The position numbers and the translations under genes were made by a program. A stretch of 64,000 bases of DNA from Arthrobacter sp. GMC3 (GTDB lineage: Bacteria; Actinomycetota; Actinomycetes; Actinomycetales; Micrococcaceae): the NCBI RefSeq assembly GCF_002929305.1, contig NZ_PJIO01000001.1, positions 434,001-498,000 of the forward strand, written 5' to 3'. Below, piece after piece: positions 33,532-42,813 of this stretch (positions are counted from its first letter, which is position 1; every line of letters starts with the position of its first letter). The notes under the pieces are model-generated. The model made no database searches. It saw nothing but the letters and a program-made list of their open reading frames with translations, and was not told the origin of the DNA.

Positions 33532-35088
33532 TTAGTGGTCCACGGGCTCCGGGTTGTTGACAGCGGTCCGCAACGACCGCAAGCACATGATGGCAGCACC
33601 GAGCATAAGCACCAATCCCACCATGGCAACCGTGCCCGAGCCGGAATCGAAGGCGTGCTTGGCAGATTCGAGCAAGGCCGTACCTTGTTCGGCGGGCAGT
33701 GTCTTGGCCACATCGATGGCGCCGCCGAGTGTCTGCGAGGCCGTGTGCTGGTCCGCGGCAGAAACTCCTCCCGGCACAACCACGTTCAGGCGGTACGAGG
33801 CGGCCAGGATGCTGCCCAGGATGGCAGTTCCCAGAACGGATCCCACCTCGTAGGCGGTCTCCGAGATGGCCGAGGCGGCCCCGGCTTTGGCGGGAGGCGC
33901 GGCGGAGAGGATGAGGTCATTGGAAATGGTCTCAGCAATGCCAACACCTGCTCCCAAGACGACGAACGCTGCGATAATCCCCGCCACCGAACCGTCGGAG
34001 TTCAGGAACACGATCAAGAACCCCAGGGCATTCAGCAACAGTCCTCCGGCGACCATCCACGAGGGCTTGATGCGGTTGGCCAGTGAAGCGGCCAGCAATC
34101 CGGAGACGATCGAAACTACGAGGCCCGGCACCAAAACGAAGGCAGCCGTTGTGGGGGAGAGTCCCACAACGAGTTGCAAGTGTTGGGTGATGAAGTACAG
34201 GAACCCCACCAGTGAGAAGATGGCCAACAAGTTGGCCAAAACACCACCGCTAAAGACCGGATTCTTGAACAAACGCACGTCCAGCATCGGGTCCTTGCGG
34301 CTGAGCTGGCGACGAACGAACACTGTACCCAATGCCAAACCCAGCACGATCAGCGCCACGTTGGCGAACGTCAGCCCGGTCTGGGCGATCTCCTTAATGC
34401 CGAACATGGTGGGAACCATGGCGCCAAGAGACAAACCGATGCTCAGCGGGTCGATTCGGCCCGGGGCAGGGTCCTTGGACTCAGGAACGAAGATCGGGGC
34501 CAGAATCAAGAGCGGGATCAAGACAGGTACGGCAAGCAGGAACACCGAACCCCACCAGAAGTGCTCCAGCAGGAACCCGCCCACAATGGGGCCAAGAGCG
34601 GCACCTCCGGAGAAGCAGGCCGCCCAAATGGCAATGGCCTTGCGTCGCTGGTCCTGATGAAGGAAAAGGTTACGGATCAGCGAGAGCGTTGATGGCATCA
34701 GCATCGCGCCGAAGAGGCCCAGGAGGGCACGGTAGCCAATAAGTGCACCGGCTGTCGGCGCAAAGGCCGCCAGGATGGAAACGAGCGCAAAACCGGTGCT
34801 ACCTATCAGCAGCAGCCGACGGCGGCCGAACCGGTCAGCCAGGCTGCCCATGGGTACCAGCAATGCCGCCAGGACCAGCGGGTATACGTCGATGATCCAC
34901 AGCAGCTCAGAGGCGGAAGGGATCAGAGCCAGCGAGATGGAGGGGATGGCGAAACTCAGCACCGTGTTGTCCACCGATACCAGCAGAACTGGCAGCATGA
35001 GGACCGCAAGCGCGATCCAAGCTCGGATGCCAGCACGTGCGGGAGCCGGTGATGATCCGGACATAGGGGTAGTGAATGCGTTAGCCAT
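33532..35088 (-). CDS. MFS drug exporter, DHA2 (14-TM) family
   Basis: A 518-residue transporter with 14 predicted transmembrane segments. It carries the DHA2 motifs LVSVDNTVLSFAIP (motif D1, TM1), GSLADRFGRRRLL (motif A, loop 2-3) and GAALGPIVGGFL (motif C, TM5). It probably exports cationic or amphiphilic drugs using the proton gradient. It is divergent from the TetR gene at 35167 with two operator-like repeats between, so its induction by a ligand of that regulator is likely. Confidence 0.9.
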   Translation of the reverse strand: MANAFTTPMSGSSPAPARAGIRAWIALAVLMLPVLLVSVDNTVLSFAIPSISLALIPSASELLWIIDVYPLVLAALLVPMGSLADRFGRRRLLLIGSTGFALVSILAAFAPTAGALIGYRALLGLFGAMLMPSTLSLIRNLFLHQDQRRKAIAIWAACFSGGAALGPIVGGFLLEHFWWGSVFLLAVPVLIPLLILAPIFVPESKDPAPGRIDPLSIGLSLGAMVPTMFGIKEIAQTGLTFANVALIVLGLALGTVFVRRQLSRKDPMLDVRLFKNPVFSGGVLANLLAIFSLVGFLYFITQHLQLVVGLSPTTAAFVLVPGLVVSIVSGLLAASLANRIKPSWMVAGGLLLNALGFLIVFLNSDGSVAGIIAAFVVLGAGVGIAETISNDLILSAAPPAKAGAASAISETAYEVGSVLGTAILGSILAASYRLNVVVPGGVSAADQHTASQTLGGAIDVAKTLPAEQGTALLESAKHAFDSGSGTVAMVGLVLMLGAAIMCLRSLRTAVNNPEPVDH

Positions 35089-35101
35089 AGAGAAATTCTA
35101 T

Positions 35102-35136
35102 ACCGTCCAGCCGGTACAGTAAACCGTCTGGACGGT
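35102..35136. promoter_or_regulatory. TetR operator pair between divergent exporter and regulator
   Basis: ACCGTCTGGACGGT (35123-35136) is a perfect 14-bp palindrome with a 2-base centre. ACCGTCCAGCCGGT (35102-35115) is a partial copy 21 bases away (two helical turns). Both lie between the exporter start (35088) and the TetR start (35167). Confidence 0.75.
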
Positions 35137-35166
35137 GTAGTTCATCACTTCTTGTAAAGTGGAGCC

Positions 35167-35733
35167 ATGACGAATCAACCCTCGGCGCGGGATCGAGTCC
35201 TGACGGCCTATGAGGAACTGCTGATCAATGACGGCCCACGCGCCGCCACCTTGGAGGCCGTTGCGGCCGCAGCCGGGGTATCCAAGGGTGGTTTGTTGTA
35301 CCACTTCAAAAGCAAGGAAGCCCTGACGGAGGGGCTGGTGCTAAAGCTGCGTGAACTGGCCGAACTGGACTTTGCCGCGATGGCCAAGGACCCGCTGGGT
35401 TGTGCAAGCTACTACGTGCGAACCAGCGTCTTTAGCGGCACCACCTTTGACCGGTCCATTGTTGCCGCCATGCGCCTGGCCCAAGGTGAAGACGGGACGG
35501 TGCGGAAGGCCTTCGCAGAGGTCCATGCGACCTGGTACAAGCTCATTCTCTCCGATGTTGGGGACCCCGCGGTTTCCCGGGCGATCATGCTTCTCGGTGA
35601 CGGTTTGTACTACCATGCAGCACTTTTTGGCATAGCCTCCGGCTCCGAACCCACCACGGTAGACGGAGAAAGTGTGGACGTTGCGGCACTGCTAAACGTT
35701 GTGGCGCAGATGAGGTCCGGGCCTCGGTCATAG
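35167..35733 (+). CDS. TetR-family repressor
   Basis: A 188-residue regulator. The N-terminal helix-turn-helix includes GPRAATLEAVAAAAGVSKGGLLYHFKSKE (about residues 24-53 in part), followed by a helical ligand/dimer domain. It probably represses itself and the divergent MFS exporter by binding the ACCGTC palindromes. Ligand unknown. Confidence 0.9.
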   Translation: MTNQPSARDRVLTAYEELLINDGPRAATLEAVAAAAGVSKGGLLYHFKSKEALTEGLVLKLRELAELDFAAMAKDPLGCASYYVRTSVFSGTTFDRSIVAAMRLAQGEDGTVRKAFAEVHATWYKLILSDVGDPAVSRAIMLLGDGLYYHAALFGIASGSEPTTVDGESVDVAALLNVVAQMRSGPRS

Positions 35734-35771
35734 AGTGTGCTGGCGCGGTTGCGGAGGATAGTCTTTAACCC

Positions 35772-36221
35772 ATGAGTATCAATCCCGCGCTGCAGGGACG
35801 CAGCTACCCCCAAGGCGACGTGTACAGCGTCGGCCGCGAATCAATCCGTGAATTCGCCACGGCTGTCAAAGCGACCCACCCCGCCCATTTTGACGTCGCC
35901 GCAGCGCAGGCGTTGGGCCATGCCGACCTCCTGGCCCCGCCCACGTACGCCATCATCGTGGCGCAACGTGCCGATGCCCAATTGATCAACGATCAGGACT
36001 CGGGCATCGATTTTTCCCGGGTTGTCCACGCCGAGCAGAAGTTCACCCATCACCGCCCCATTGTGGCAGGCGATGAACTTGTGGCCGAGCTCCACGTTGA
36101 CACCGTCCGCGGTATGGGTGGCGGCGCCATGATCACTACTCGCGCAGAAATTTCCACCGTTGCCGGTGACGCAGTCGCCACCACCGTATCCGCCATCCTG
36201 GTCCGCGGAGAGGGACAGTAA
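35772..36221 (+). CDS. FAS1-type MaoC dehydratase N-terminal subunit (UPF0336/HadA-like)
   Basis: A 149-residue hot-dog fold protein. It starts SINPALQGRSYP, has REFATAVKATHPAHFD and APPTYAIIVAQRA, and a hot-dog strand HHRPIVAGDELVAELHV. It matches the non-catalytic HadA/HadC type subunits that pair with a MaoC hydratase. It overlaps the next start by one base (TAATG), which fits a stoichiometric heterodimer. Substrate is probably a 3-hydroxyacyl thioester. Confidence 0.85.
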   Translation: MSINPALQGRSYPQGDVYSVGRESIREFATAVKATHPAHFDVAAAQALGHADLLAPPTYAIIVAQRADAQLINDQDSGIDFSRVVHAEQKFTHHRPIVAGDELVAELHVDTVRGMGGGAMITTRAEISTVAGDAVATTVSAILVRGEGQ

Positions 36222-36646
36222 TGAACTTTTCAGACCTAGCAGTTGGCCAGGAAATTGGCACCCGCACCCTAGAAATCAACCGAGTGGACCTCATCAAGTA
36301 CGCCGGAGCCTCCGGTGACTTCAATCCGATCCACTGGAACGATCGCTTCGCCCGCGAGGTTGAACTGCCCGGGGTCATCGCCCACGGCATGTTCACCATG
36401 GGCGCTGCCGTGCAACTCGTCACCGACTGGATCAACGACCCGTCCGCGGTCCTCTCCTACGGCACCCGCTTCACCAAACCGGTCCCCGTGACCGATTTGG
36501 CCGGAGAACCGGGCGCCGTCGTCGCGATAGTGGGCGTCATTGGTGCCTTGGATACGGAAGCGTCCACGGCACGGGTTGACCTGACGGTAACCCTTGATGG
36601 TCAGAAGGTCCTGGTCAAGGCACAAGCCACTGTTCGCGTGGCGTGA
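36221..36646 (+). CDS. MaoC-like dehydratase (HadB-like)
   Basis: A 141-residue R-hydratase of the MaoC/HadB type. The catalytic hydratase motif is in YAGASGDFNPIHWNDRFA (Asp-Phe-Asn-Pro-x-His) and GVIAHGMFTMG follows. It would dehydrate 3-hydroxyacyl thioesters together with the subunit encoded at 35772. It is coupled to both neighbours by 1-4 base overlaps. These two genes next to murB form a conserved actinobacterial arrangement; Micrococcaceae lack mycolic acids, so a mycolate role is unlikely. Confidence 0.87.
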   Translation: MNFSDLAVGQEIGTRTLEINRVDLIKYAGASGDFNPIHWNDRFAREVELPGVIAHGMFTMGAAVQLVTDWINDPSAVLSYGTRFTKPVPVTDLAGEPGAVVAIVGVIGALDTEASTARVDLTVTLDGQKVLVKAQATVRVA

Positions 36647-37923
36647 GCAGTGTCAAAGCCTGGCGTAACGGTGTAGTCACCGCCTACGCCGGTTCCGGCC
36701 TGGTGTTTGCCAGCTGGGTTTCGCGCCTTCCAGCCATCAAGGATGACCTTGGACTGACGCCCGGCACTGTGGGACTGATGTTGCTGTGCATGTCCCTGGG
36801 CTCATTCATCTCCGTCGGTGCGTCCGGGCTCGTGGTGTTACGGCTCGGGTCCAAACTCACCACCAGGTTGGGCAGCCTGATCCAATCCACGGGCATCATC
36901 ACCTTGGCCCTGGGTGCAACGGTTTTTGCAAGCCCCATCGTGGTGGGCGCAGGCCTGGTCATCGTGGGCCTGGGTACGGGCAGCTGGAACGCGGCCTCCA
37001 ACATTGAAGGTGCGGCAGTGGAGCGGGCCCTGGGCCGGCACATCATGCCCCGTCTGCATGGTTCCTTCAGCATCGGCACGGTGGTGGGTGCAGGGCTCGG
37101 CGCCCTGGCAGCCTCCATCAACCTGCCAGTGGCCATTCATCTCTCGGCTGTGGCGGTGCTAGTCTTCGCGGCCGTCTGGATCGGGGCGGGCTACTACCAG
37201 GCCGACCAGCGTTCCGCCGATGCCTACCTCGTCGACACGGGAACCCCAGCCACCACGCAAAAGGGCTCCGACAGTAGCGCAAGCGATAAGTCCAAGGCCA
37301 AGCTGGACGGCAAGGCCAAGATCGCCGCCGCGTGGCGGGACCCGCGCACCTTGATGCTAGGTGTGCTGGTGCTTGGGCTGGGCCTTGCCGAAGGTGCCGC
37401 CGGTGACTGGGTAGCCCTGGCCATGGTGGACGGTTACGGGGCAGAGCAGGAGATGGGCGCCATCGGTTACGGCATCTTTGTCTCCGCCATGACCATTGGA
37501 CGCTTCGCCGGAACCGTCGTCCTGGACAAGTACGGGCGGGTCATTGTGTTGCGGATCAGTGCCGCCACGGCGGTGCTTGGCCTAGGCCTGTTCGTCTTCG
37601 CCCCAAACCAGGAAATTGCTTTGGCCGCACTGGTGCTGTGGGGCCTCGGTTCGGCCCTGGGGTTCCCCGTGGCAATGTCTGCGGCCTCGGATGATCCCGA
37701 ACATGCGGCTGCCCGGGTTTCGGTGGTTTCCACCGTGGGCTACGGCGCGTTCCTTGGCGGCCCGCCTTTGCTGGGCCTGCTGGCAGAACACGTGGGTGTC
37801 CTCCATGCCCTGCTTGCCGTGCTGGTGTTGCTGGTGGTGGCGTTCTTCCTCACACCCGTGGTCCGGCGCCCAAAGTACCTGGACGCCGCGGCGAAGCCGG
37901 CAGCGGCTAGTGTTGATGTGTGA
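36643..37923 (+). CDS. MFS transporter, YbjJ-like
   Basis: A 426-residue transporter with 12 transmembrane segments, GTG start at 36643 overlapping the dehydratase stop. It opens with SWVSRLPAIKDDLGLTPGTVGLMLL, has GSWNAASNIEGAAVERALGR between TM4 and 5, and a long charged central loop (about 195-225). This is typical of a family with unknown substrate related to E. coli YbjJ. Overlap with murB (GTGA) suggests one operon. Confidence 0.8.
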   Translation: MSSVKAWRNGVVTAYAGSGLVFASWVSRLPAIKDDLGLTPGTVGLMLLCMSLGSFISVGASGLVVLRLGSKLTTRLGSLIQSTGIITLALGATVFASPIVVGAGLVIVGLGTGSWNAASNIEGAAVERALGRHIMPRLHGSFSIGTVVGAGLGALAASINLPVAIHLSAVAVLVFAAVWIGAGYYQADQRSADAYLVDTGTPATTQKGSDSSASDKSKAKLDGKAKIAAAWRDPRTLMLGVLVLGLGLAEGAAGDWVALAMVDGYGAEQEMGAIGYGIFVSAMTIGRFAGTVVLDKYGRVIVLRISAATAVLGLGLFVFAPNQEIALAALVLWGLGSALGFPVAMSAASDDPEHAAARVSVVSTVGYGAFLGGPPLLGLLAEHVGVLHALLAVLVLLVVAFFLTPVVRRPKYLDAAAKPAAASVDV

Positions 37924-39011
37924 CTAGTGAAAAACTGCTCAGTTCCCTGACCACTCTTGGCGTTGGCGGCCCTGCACGAAACTTCGTTCAGGCCACCACG
38001 GAGGCGGAAATCATTGCCGCCGTTCGTGTAGCGGACGACGCCGGTGAGCCACTTTTGATTGTTGGCGGCGGTTCCAACTTGGTCGTCGGCGACGACGGAT
38101 TCGATGGCACTGTTCTGCAAATCGCCAGCCACGGCTACACAGCAAATTCCGAGGACACCTGCGGAGGAGCCTCGGTGGCGGTGCAGGCCGGCCATGACTG
38201 GGACGACTTTGTCCACCAATCGGTGCTGCACGCCTGGAGCGGCCTGGAAGCGCTCTCCGGCATCCCCGGTGCCACGGGCGCCACTCCCGTGCAAAACGTG
38301 GGCGCCTATGGGGCCGACGTCTCCCAAACCATCGCCGCAGTCCGCGTATGGGACAGGGAAACGGCTGCCGTCCGCACCTTCACCAACTCCGAACTGAAGT
38401 TTGGCTACCGGGATTCTATGATCAAGGCCAGCACGGTCAACGGATCCCCGCGCTACGTGGTCCTCACCGTGGAATTCCAGTTGCTGCTCGGCCGGATGAG
38501 CGCACCCATTAAGTATGCGGAACTGGCCCGCCGCCTCGAGGTAAACGTAGGAGAGCGCGCCAACTCGCTGGAAGTTCGCCGTGCGGTGCTGGCACTGCGC
38601 GCCTCCAAGGGTATGGTCCTTGACCCCGAGGATAGGGACACTTATTCCACCGGATCCTTCTTCACCAACCCGATCGTCCCCCAGGACGTGGCGGACACCT
38701 TGCCCGCCGATGCCCCGCGCTTTCCCGCCGGCGGCACCGACCCGAACCTGGTGAAATTGAGCGCAGCCTGGCTCATCGAACAGGCAGGATTCGCCAAGGG
38801 TTATGGCCTGATTTCATCTGACGGCGTGGACGACGGCGGCACCAACGGCCGAGCCGCCCTCTCCACCAAGCACACCCTGGCCATCACCAACCGGGGGTCA
38901 GCCTCTGCCACGGACGTACTGGAGATCGCCCGCAAGGTGCGCGACGGCGTCGAAGGCAAATTCGGTATCAGCCTGCACCCTGAACCGGTCCTGGTGGGCT
39001 GTTCGCTGTAG
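37920..39011 (+). CDS. murB: UDP-N-acetylmuramate dehydrogenase
   Basis: A 363-residue FAD enzyme that reduces UDP-GlcNAc-enolpyruvate to UDP-MurNAc in peptidoglycan synthesis. It has the FAD motif LLIVGGGSNLVVGDDG, GIPGATGATPVQNVGAYG and YRDSMIK, and C-terminal LIEQAGFAKGYG; the length fits type I MurB. GTG 37920 overlaps the MFS stop. A GC-rich hairpin (39021-39045) follows the stop. Confidence 0.93.
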   Translation: MTSEKLLSSLTTLGVGGPARNFVQATTEAEIIAAVRVADDAGEPLLIVGGGSNLVVGDDGFDGTVLQIASHGYTANSEDTCGGASVAVQAGHDWDDFVHQSVLHAWSGLEALSGIPGATGATPVQNVGAYGADVSQTIAAVRVWDRETAAVRTFTNSELKFGYRDSMIKASTVNGSPRYVVLTVEFQLLLGRMSAPIKYAELARRLEVNVGERANSLEVRRAVLALRASKGMVLDPEDRDTYSTGSFFTNPIVPQDVADTLPADAPRFPAGGTDPNLVKLSAAWLIEQAGFAKGYGLISSDGVDDGGTNGRAALSTKHTLAITNRGSASATDVLEIARKVRDGVEGKFGISLHPEPVLVGCSL

Positions 39012-39020
39012 CTAAGGTCA

Positions 39021-39045
39021 GGCCCCCCTACCCGAGTAGGGGGCC
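39021..39045 (+). terminator. Hairpin after murB
   Basis: GGCCCCC..TA pairs with TAGGGGGCC around a short loop (39021-39045). There is no T-run, so it is a weak terminator candidate or an RNA-stability element. Confidence 0.5.
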
Positions 39046-39161
39046 AAGACGGCTCCCGGGTGTGATGTGCGCCGTCGTCGCAGTCCGTAGCGTTAATGAA
39101 AGATTCAAACCTTTCTATTAAAGCGGTGTTGGCGAAGTGAGCCCCCACCAAGAGGAGCGCG

Positions 39162-40289
39162 ATGTCGTCGGCAACAATTGACAGCACGGACGTACTTGAC
39201 GAGGCGGAGGCCGCCCTTCGGGTGGTACGAAAGCGCCCCGCGCGGGATCGCCATGTCACGGACTTCATCCAGCTGACCGACGAGGTTCGCGCCGCTGGGC
39301 TCATGGAGCGGGAGATCAGCTGGTACGTGTTCCGGATGATCCGCCTGGGGCTCGGCTTTGCCGCCGTCGGCGTCATGTTCGTGATGCTCGGGCAAAGCTG
39401 GTGGCAGATGGCCACCGCCGTGCTCTTTGCCATCATGTGCACGCTCACCGGTTTCCTCTCCCATGACGCCGCCCACCGGCAGATCTTCGCCTCGGCGAAA
39501 AAGAACGCATGGACGGCCGTCATCTCCGGCAACCTGTTCGTCGGGCTGAGCCACGGCTGGTGGATGAACAAGCACGGCAAGCACCACGCCAACCCCAACA
39601 AGATCGGCGTTGACCTGGACATTGCGGCCGGGGCGCTCGTCTTCGACCCGGAATCCGCTTCGCAGCGCACCGGCTTTGCTAAATGGTTTGCCGCCCGCCA
39701 GGGCTGGTTCTTCTTCCCGCTGCTGACGCTCTCCGTGCTTGACCTTCACATCAACTCGGTGCGCCGGGTCCTTGATCGCAAGCACGCCATGCCGCACCGC
39801 AAGGTGGAAATGACCCTGCTGTTCATCCGCCTTATTCTCTTCCCCATCGCCGTGCTGCTGTTCCTGGGCCCGGTATTCGGCATCGCCTTCCTGGTAGTCC
39901 AGGAACTGGCGCTCGGCCTGTACATGGGCGGCTCCTTCGCCCCGAACCACAAGGGCATGCCGCTGGTGCCCAAGGACGTCAAGATCGACTTCATGCGCCG
40001 CCAGACCCTCATGAGCCGCAACATCTCCGGCGGCTGGATTGTCGACGCCGGCATGGGCGGGCTGAACTACCAGATCGAGCACCACCTGTTCCCCACCATG
40101 TCCTCGCGTAACCTCAAGCGAGTTCAGCCGATGGTGCGCGCCTACTGCGCCGAACGCAACATCATGTACACCGAGACCACGTTGGCAAAGTCCTACATGA
40201 TCGTCATGCGATACCTGAACCGCGTGGGCCTGGGTCAGCGTGACCCCTTCGAGTGCCCCGTCACGGCCCAGCTCCGCTCCGCCCGCTAA
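39162..40289 (+). CDS. Membrane fatty-acid desaturase
   Basis: A 375-residue di-iron desaturase. It has three His boxes: HDAAH (about residue 105), HGKHH (about 142) and QIEHH (about 308), with four transmembrane segments in pairs between them. It inserts a double bond into acyl chains, probably for membrane fluidity at low temperature. It has GAGGAG before ATG 39162. A partial inverted repeat GAAAG/CTTTC (39098-39115) lies upstream and could be an operator. Confidence 0.9.
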   Translation: MSSATIDSTDVLDEAEAALRVVRKRPARDRHVTDFIQLTDEVRAAGLMEREISWYVFRMIRLGLGFAAVGVMFVMLGQSWWQMATAVLFAIMCTLTGFLSHDAAHRQIFASAKKNAWTAVISGNLFVGLSHGWWMNKHGKHHANPNKIGVDLDIAAGALVFDPESASQRTGFAKWFAARQGWFFFPLLTLSVLDLHINSVRRVLDRKHAMPHRKVEMTLLFIRLILFPIAVLLFLGPVFGIAFLVVQELALGLYMGGSFAPNHKGMPLVPKDVKIDFMRRQTLMSRNISGGWIVDAGMGGLNYQIEHHLFPTMSSRNLKRVQPMVRAYCAERNIMYTETTLAKSYMIVMRYLNRVGLGQRDPFECPVTAQLRSAR

Positions 40290-40290
40290 C

Positions 40291-40386
40291 CGACGCCGTA
40301 TCACTTTTGGTGCGCTTTTGACCGACGCGGTATCACCTTTGGTTCGATTCCAAGCAACGCGGTATCACCACCTGGTGGTTTAGATT
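40291..40386. repeat. Three tandem 32-bp repeats upstream of the AlkZ-like gene
   Basis: Units start at 40291, 40323 and 40355, exactly 32 bases apart. The conserved core is CGACGCGGTATCACyTTTGG (one or two changes per copy; the third diverges after GTATCACC). They fill the space between the desaturase stop and the next ATG (40393). Three helical turns per unit would place proteins on one DNA face. Confidence 0.7.
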
Positions 40387-40392
40387 TGATCC

Positions 40393-41526
40393 ATGAGCGT
40401 CACACCCGCCACCCTCGCCAGGCTCCGTCTGGCAGCGCAGTTGATTTTGCCAACGTCCACCAGTCCCACACCGGGGCCGGTGGACGTTGTGCGTTGGCTG
40501 ACAGCGCTACAAGGTCAGGACTTCCCTGGGGCCTTGTGGTCCATCGGCCTGAGATCCCCGGGAACCTTGCGGGCCGATGTGGAGGCAGCGTTCAACAACG
40601 GCGACCTTGTCCGGTCCTGGCCCCTGCGCGGCACTCTGCACGTCACCGCAGCCGAGGATCTGGGCTGGATTCTCTCACTCACCTCTGGACGCATGGTGTC
40701 ATCGGTGACCTCCCGCCATCGACAACTTGAAATCACGACGGCGGACCTTGGGCGGGTGCGCGAGGCGGCACTCTTGCTGTTGGAGCCAACGGTGGGCGGT
40801 GCTGCGCGGGCCAGCAGGGACGAGCTCTTTACAGCCTTCGAGGCAGCTCGGCAAGCGACCAAGGCCCAGCGCGGCATGCACCTGTTGTGGCTGCTCTGCG
40901 TGGAGGGAACCCTGGTGCAAGGTCCCATCAATAGTTCATCGGGGAGCGGCAACAGCCAGTACTTTGTCCGCACGGACCAGTGGATCAAGAATCCGAGGTT
41001 CCTGGCGAGGGAAGAAGCACTTGCCGAATTGGCACTGCGCTACTTCCGCAGCCACGGCCCCGCAACCATCAAGGACTTTCAGTGGTGGACCAAGCTGACG
41101 CTCAAAGACATCACCCTTGGCCTTAACCAGGTCAAGGACCAGCTGGACACTGTGGATTGCGCCGGAATCACGTATTGGATGGCCCCGGAAACCGCTCAAT
41201 TGCTCAGCACCAAAGTTCCAGGCGCCCGCTCGGTGCTCCTGATTCCGGGTTTTGACGAGTACCTGCTCGGCTACACGGATCGGCGTGCGGCACTGGCGCC
41301 GCACCATGCCCCGCTGACAGTGCCGGGAGGCAACGGCATGTTCAAGGCCACCGTTGTCACCGGCGGCCAGGTGGCCGGAACTTGGCGCAAGGCCCAAGGC
41401 GCGGCCGAAAAGCAAAGAGAAGTGGCCGGCGTCGTGCTACCGGACTTCTTTGGCGAGCTCAGCCCTGCCCAAAGCAAGGCGCTGGAGAAGTCGGCGAAGG
41501 CCTACGCGAATTTCCTTGGAAAATGA
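40393..41526 (+). CDS. Winged-helix DNA-binding domain protein (AlkZ-like)
   Basis: A 377-residue protein of the HTH_42/AlkZ family: ALQGQDFPGALWSIGLR near residue 38, LVRSWPLRGTLHVT near 75, then helical winged-helix repeats and PGFDEYLLGY near 290. AlkZ-type members are DNA glycosylases for cross-links or alkylated bases; many actinobacterial members are untested. ATG 40393 lies right after the 32-bp repeats. A perfect terminator follows. Confidence 0.85.
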   Translation: MSVTPATLARLRLAAQLILPTSTSPTPGPVDVVRWLTALQGQDFPGALWSIGLRSPGTLRADVEAAFNNGDLVRSWPLRGTLHVTAAEDLGWILSLTSGRMVSSVTSRHRQLEITTADLGRVREAALLLLEPTVGGAARASRDELFTAFEAARQATKAQRGMHLLWLLCVEGTLVQGPINSSSGSGNSQYFVRTDQWIKNPRFLAREEALAELALRYFRSHGPATIKDFQWWTKLTLKDITLGLNQVKDQLDTVDCAGITYWMAPETAQLLSTKVPGARSVLLIPGFDEYLLGYTDRRAALAPHHAPLTVPGGNGMFKATVVTGGQVAGTWRKAQGAAEKQREVAGVVLPDFFGELSPAQSKALEKSAKAYANFLGK

Positions 41527-41527
41527 C

Positions 41528-41566
41528 AAAGGTTCCGGCCTCCCCGATGGGTGGGCCGGAACCTTT
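41528..41566. terminator. Bidirectional terminator between convergent genes
   Basis: A perfect 13-bp stem (41528-41540 with 41554-41566) bordered by AAA and TTT serves the rightward AlkZ-like gene and the leftward asd gene. Confidence 0.85.
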
Positions 41567-41575
41567 GAAACATTG

Positions 41576-42712
41576 CTAGAGCGTGCCGACCGCGATCTTG
41601 AGCATGCGGCGCAACGGCTCGGCTGCGCCCCAGAGGAGCTGGTCGCCAACGGTGAACGCGCTGATGTATTCGGGGCCCATTTCCATCTTGCGGATGCGGC
41701 CCACGGGCACGTCTAGGGTGCCGGAGGCGGCCACGGGGGTCAGGTCCGCCATGGACGCTTCCTTGGTGTTCGGCACCACCTTGGCCCACTGGTTGTCGTT
41801 GGCCAGAAGCGACTCGATCTCGGCCACGGACAGGTCCTCGCGGAGCTTGAGCGTGAGTGCCTGGGAGTGGGAGCGCATGGCGCCAATGCGCACGCACAGG
41901 CCATCCATGATGACCTTGTTCTCGGCAGTGGTGCCCAGGATCTTGTTGGTTTCAACACCGGCCTTCCACTCCTCCTTGGACTGCCCATTGCCCAAATCGG
42001 CGTCGATCCAAGGGATCAGGGAACCGGCCAGTGGGACGCCGAACTGCGAAGCGTCGATGCCCTCGCGTTGGTGGGCCAGGACCTTGCGGTCAATCTCCAA
42101 GATGGCCGACGCCGGGTTATCCAGTTCGCTGGAAACCTCAGAGTTGAGCGTGCCGAATTGGTTCAGGAGTTCACGCATGTGGCGGGCACCGCCGCCAGAG
42201 GCTGCCTGGTAGGTCATGGAGGTGCCCCACTCGACGAGGCCGTTCTTGAACAGTCCGCCCAGGCCCATGAGCATGCAGGAGACGGTGCAGTTGCCGCCAA
42301 TGAAGTCCTTGGTGCCGCTGGCCAGGCCGGCGTCGATGACGTCGCGATTGATGGGGTCCAGGACAATGATGGAGTCGTTGTTCATGCGCAGCGTGGAGGC
42401 GGCGTCCATCCAGAGGCCGTCCCAGCCGCGGCTGCGCAGCTCGGTGTGGACGCGCTTGGTGTAATCTCCGCCCTGGGCGGTAACAATAATGGGCAGCTTG
42501 GCCAAAGTGTCAATATCAAAGGCGTCCTCGAGCTTGCCGGCATCACCGGAGCCTGAAATCGCAGGGGCGTTGCCGCCGGCGTTAGAGGTGGAGAAGAAGA
42601 CGGGGTTGATATCGCCGAAGTCGCCTTCGTCCTGCATGCGTTGCACCAGGACGGAACCGACCATGCCGCGCCAGCCAACCAGGCCGACGGAAGGAACACT
42701 GTTATTGGTCAT
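41576..42712 (-). CDS. asd: Aspartate-semialdehyde dehydrogenase
   Basis: A 378-residue enzyme that makes L-aspartate-4-semialdehyde from aspartyl phosphate, feeding lysine, diaminopimelate, threonine and methionine synthesis. It has the NADP motif [12 protein letters not shown] and the active-site Cys in GGNCTVSCM (about residue 137), with SGGGARHM later. ATG 42712 is preferred; the longer frame is unsupported. Length and GGNCTVS make it the longer, proteobacterial-like Asd type rather than the short ~345-residue actinobacterial type. Confidence 0.93.
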   Translation of the reverse strand: MTNNSVPSVGLVGWRGMVGSVLVQRMQDEGDFGDINPVFFSTSNAGGNAPAISGSGDAGKLEDAFDIDTLAKLPIIVTAQGGDYTKRVHTELRSRGWDGLWMDAASTLRMNNDSIIVLDPINRDVIDAGLASGTKDFIGGNCTVSCMLMGLGGLFKNGLVEWGTSMTYQAASGGGARHMRELLNQFGTLNSEVSSELDNPASAILEIDRKVLAHQREGIDASQFGVPLAGSLIPWIDADLGNGQSKEEWKAGVETNKILGTTAENKVIMDGLCVRIGAMRSHSQALTLKLREDLSVAEIESLLANDNQWAKVVPNTKEASMADLTPVAASGTLDVPVGRIRKMEMGPEYISAFTVGDQLLWGAAEPLRRMLKIAVGTL

Positions 42713-42813
42713 GCCCTTTAGTTTAGAGGGGGCGGGCAAATCCAAGAAGTTCGTTTCACTGGGTGAACGATCGATGCCGTAACGACGGGGCAGACTCGTG
42801 GCAGGAGGTCTGT

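Noticed and set aside
39105-40304. Leftward 399-codon ORF opposite the desaturase
   Set aside because: Antisense shadow: rich in His, Gly and Gln without family features, while the top strand carries all three desaturase His boxes.
40291-40386. Regular repeats considered as a CRISPR array
   Set aside because: The units are directly adjacent with no unique spacers, only three copies exist and there are no cas genes.
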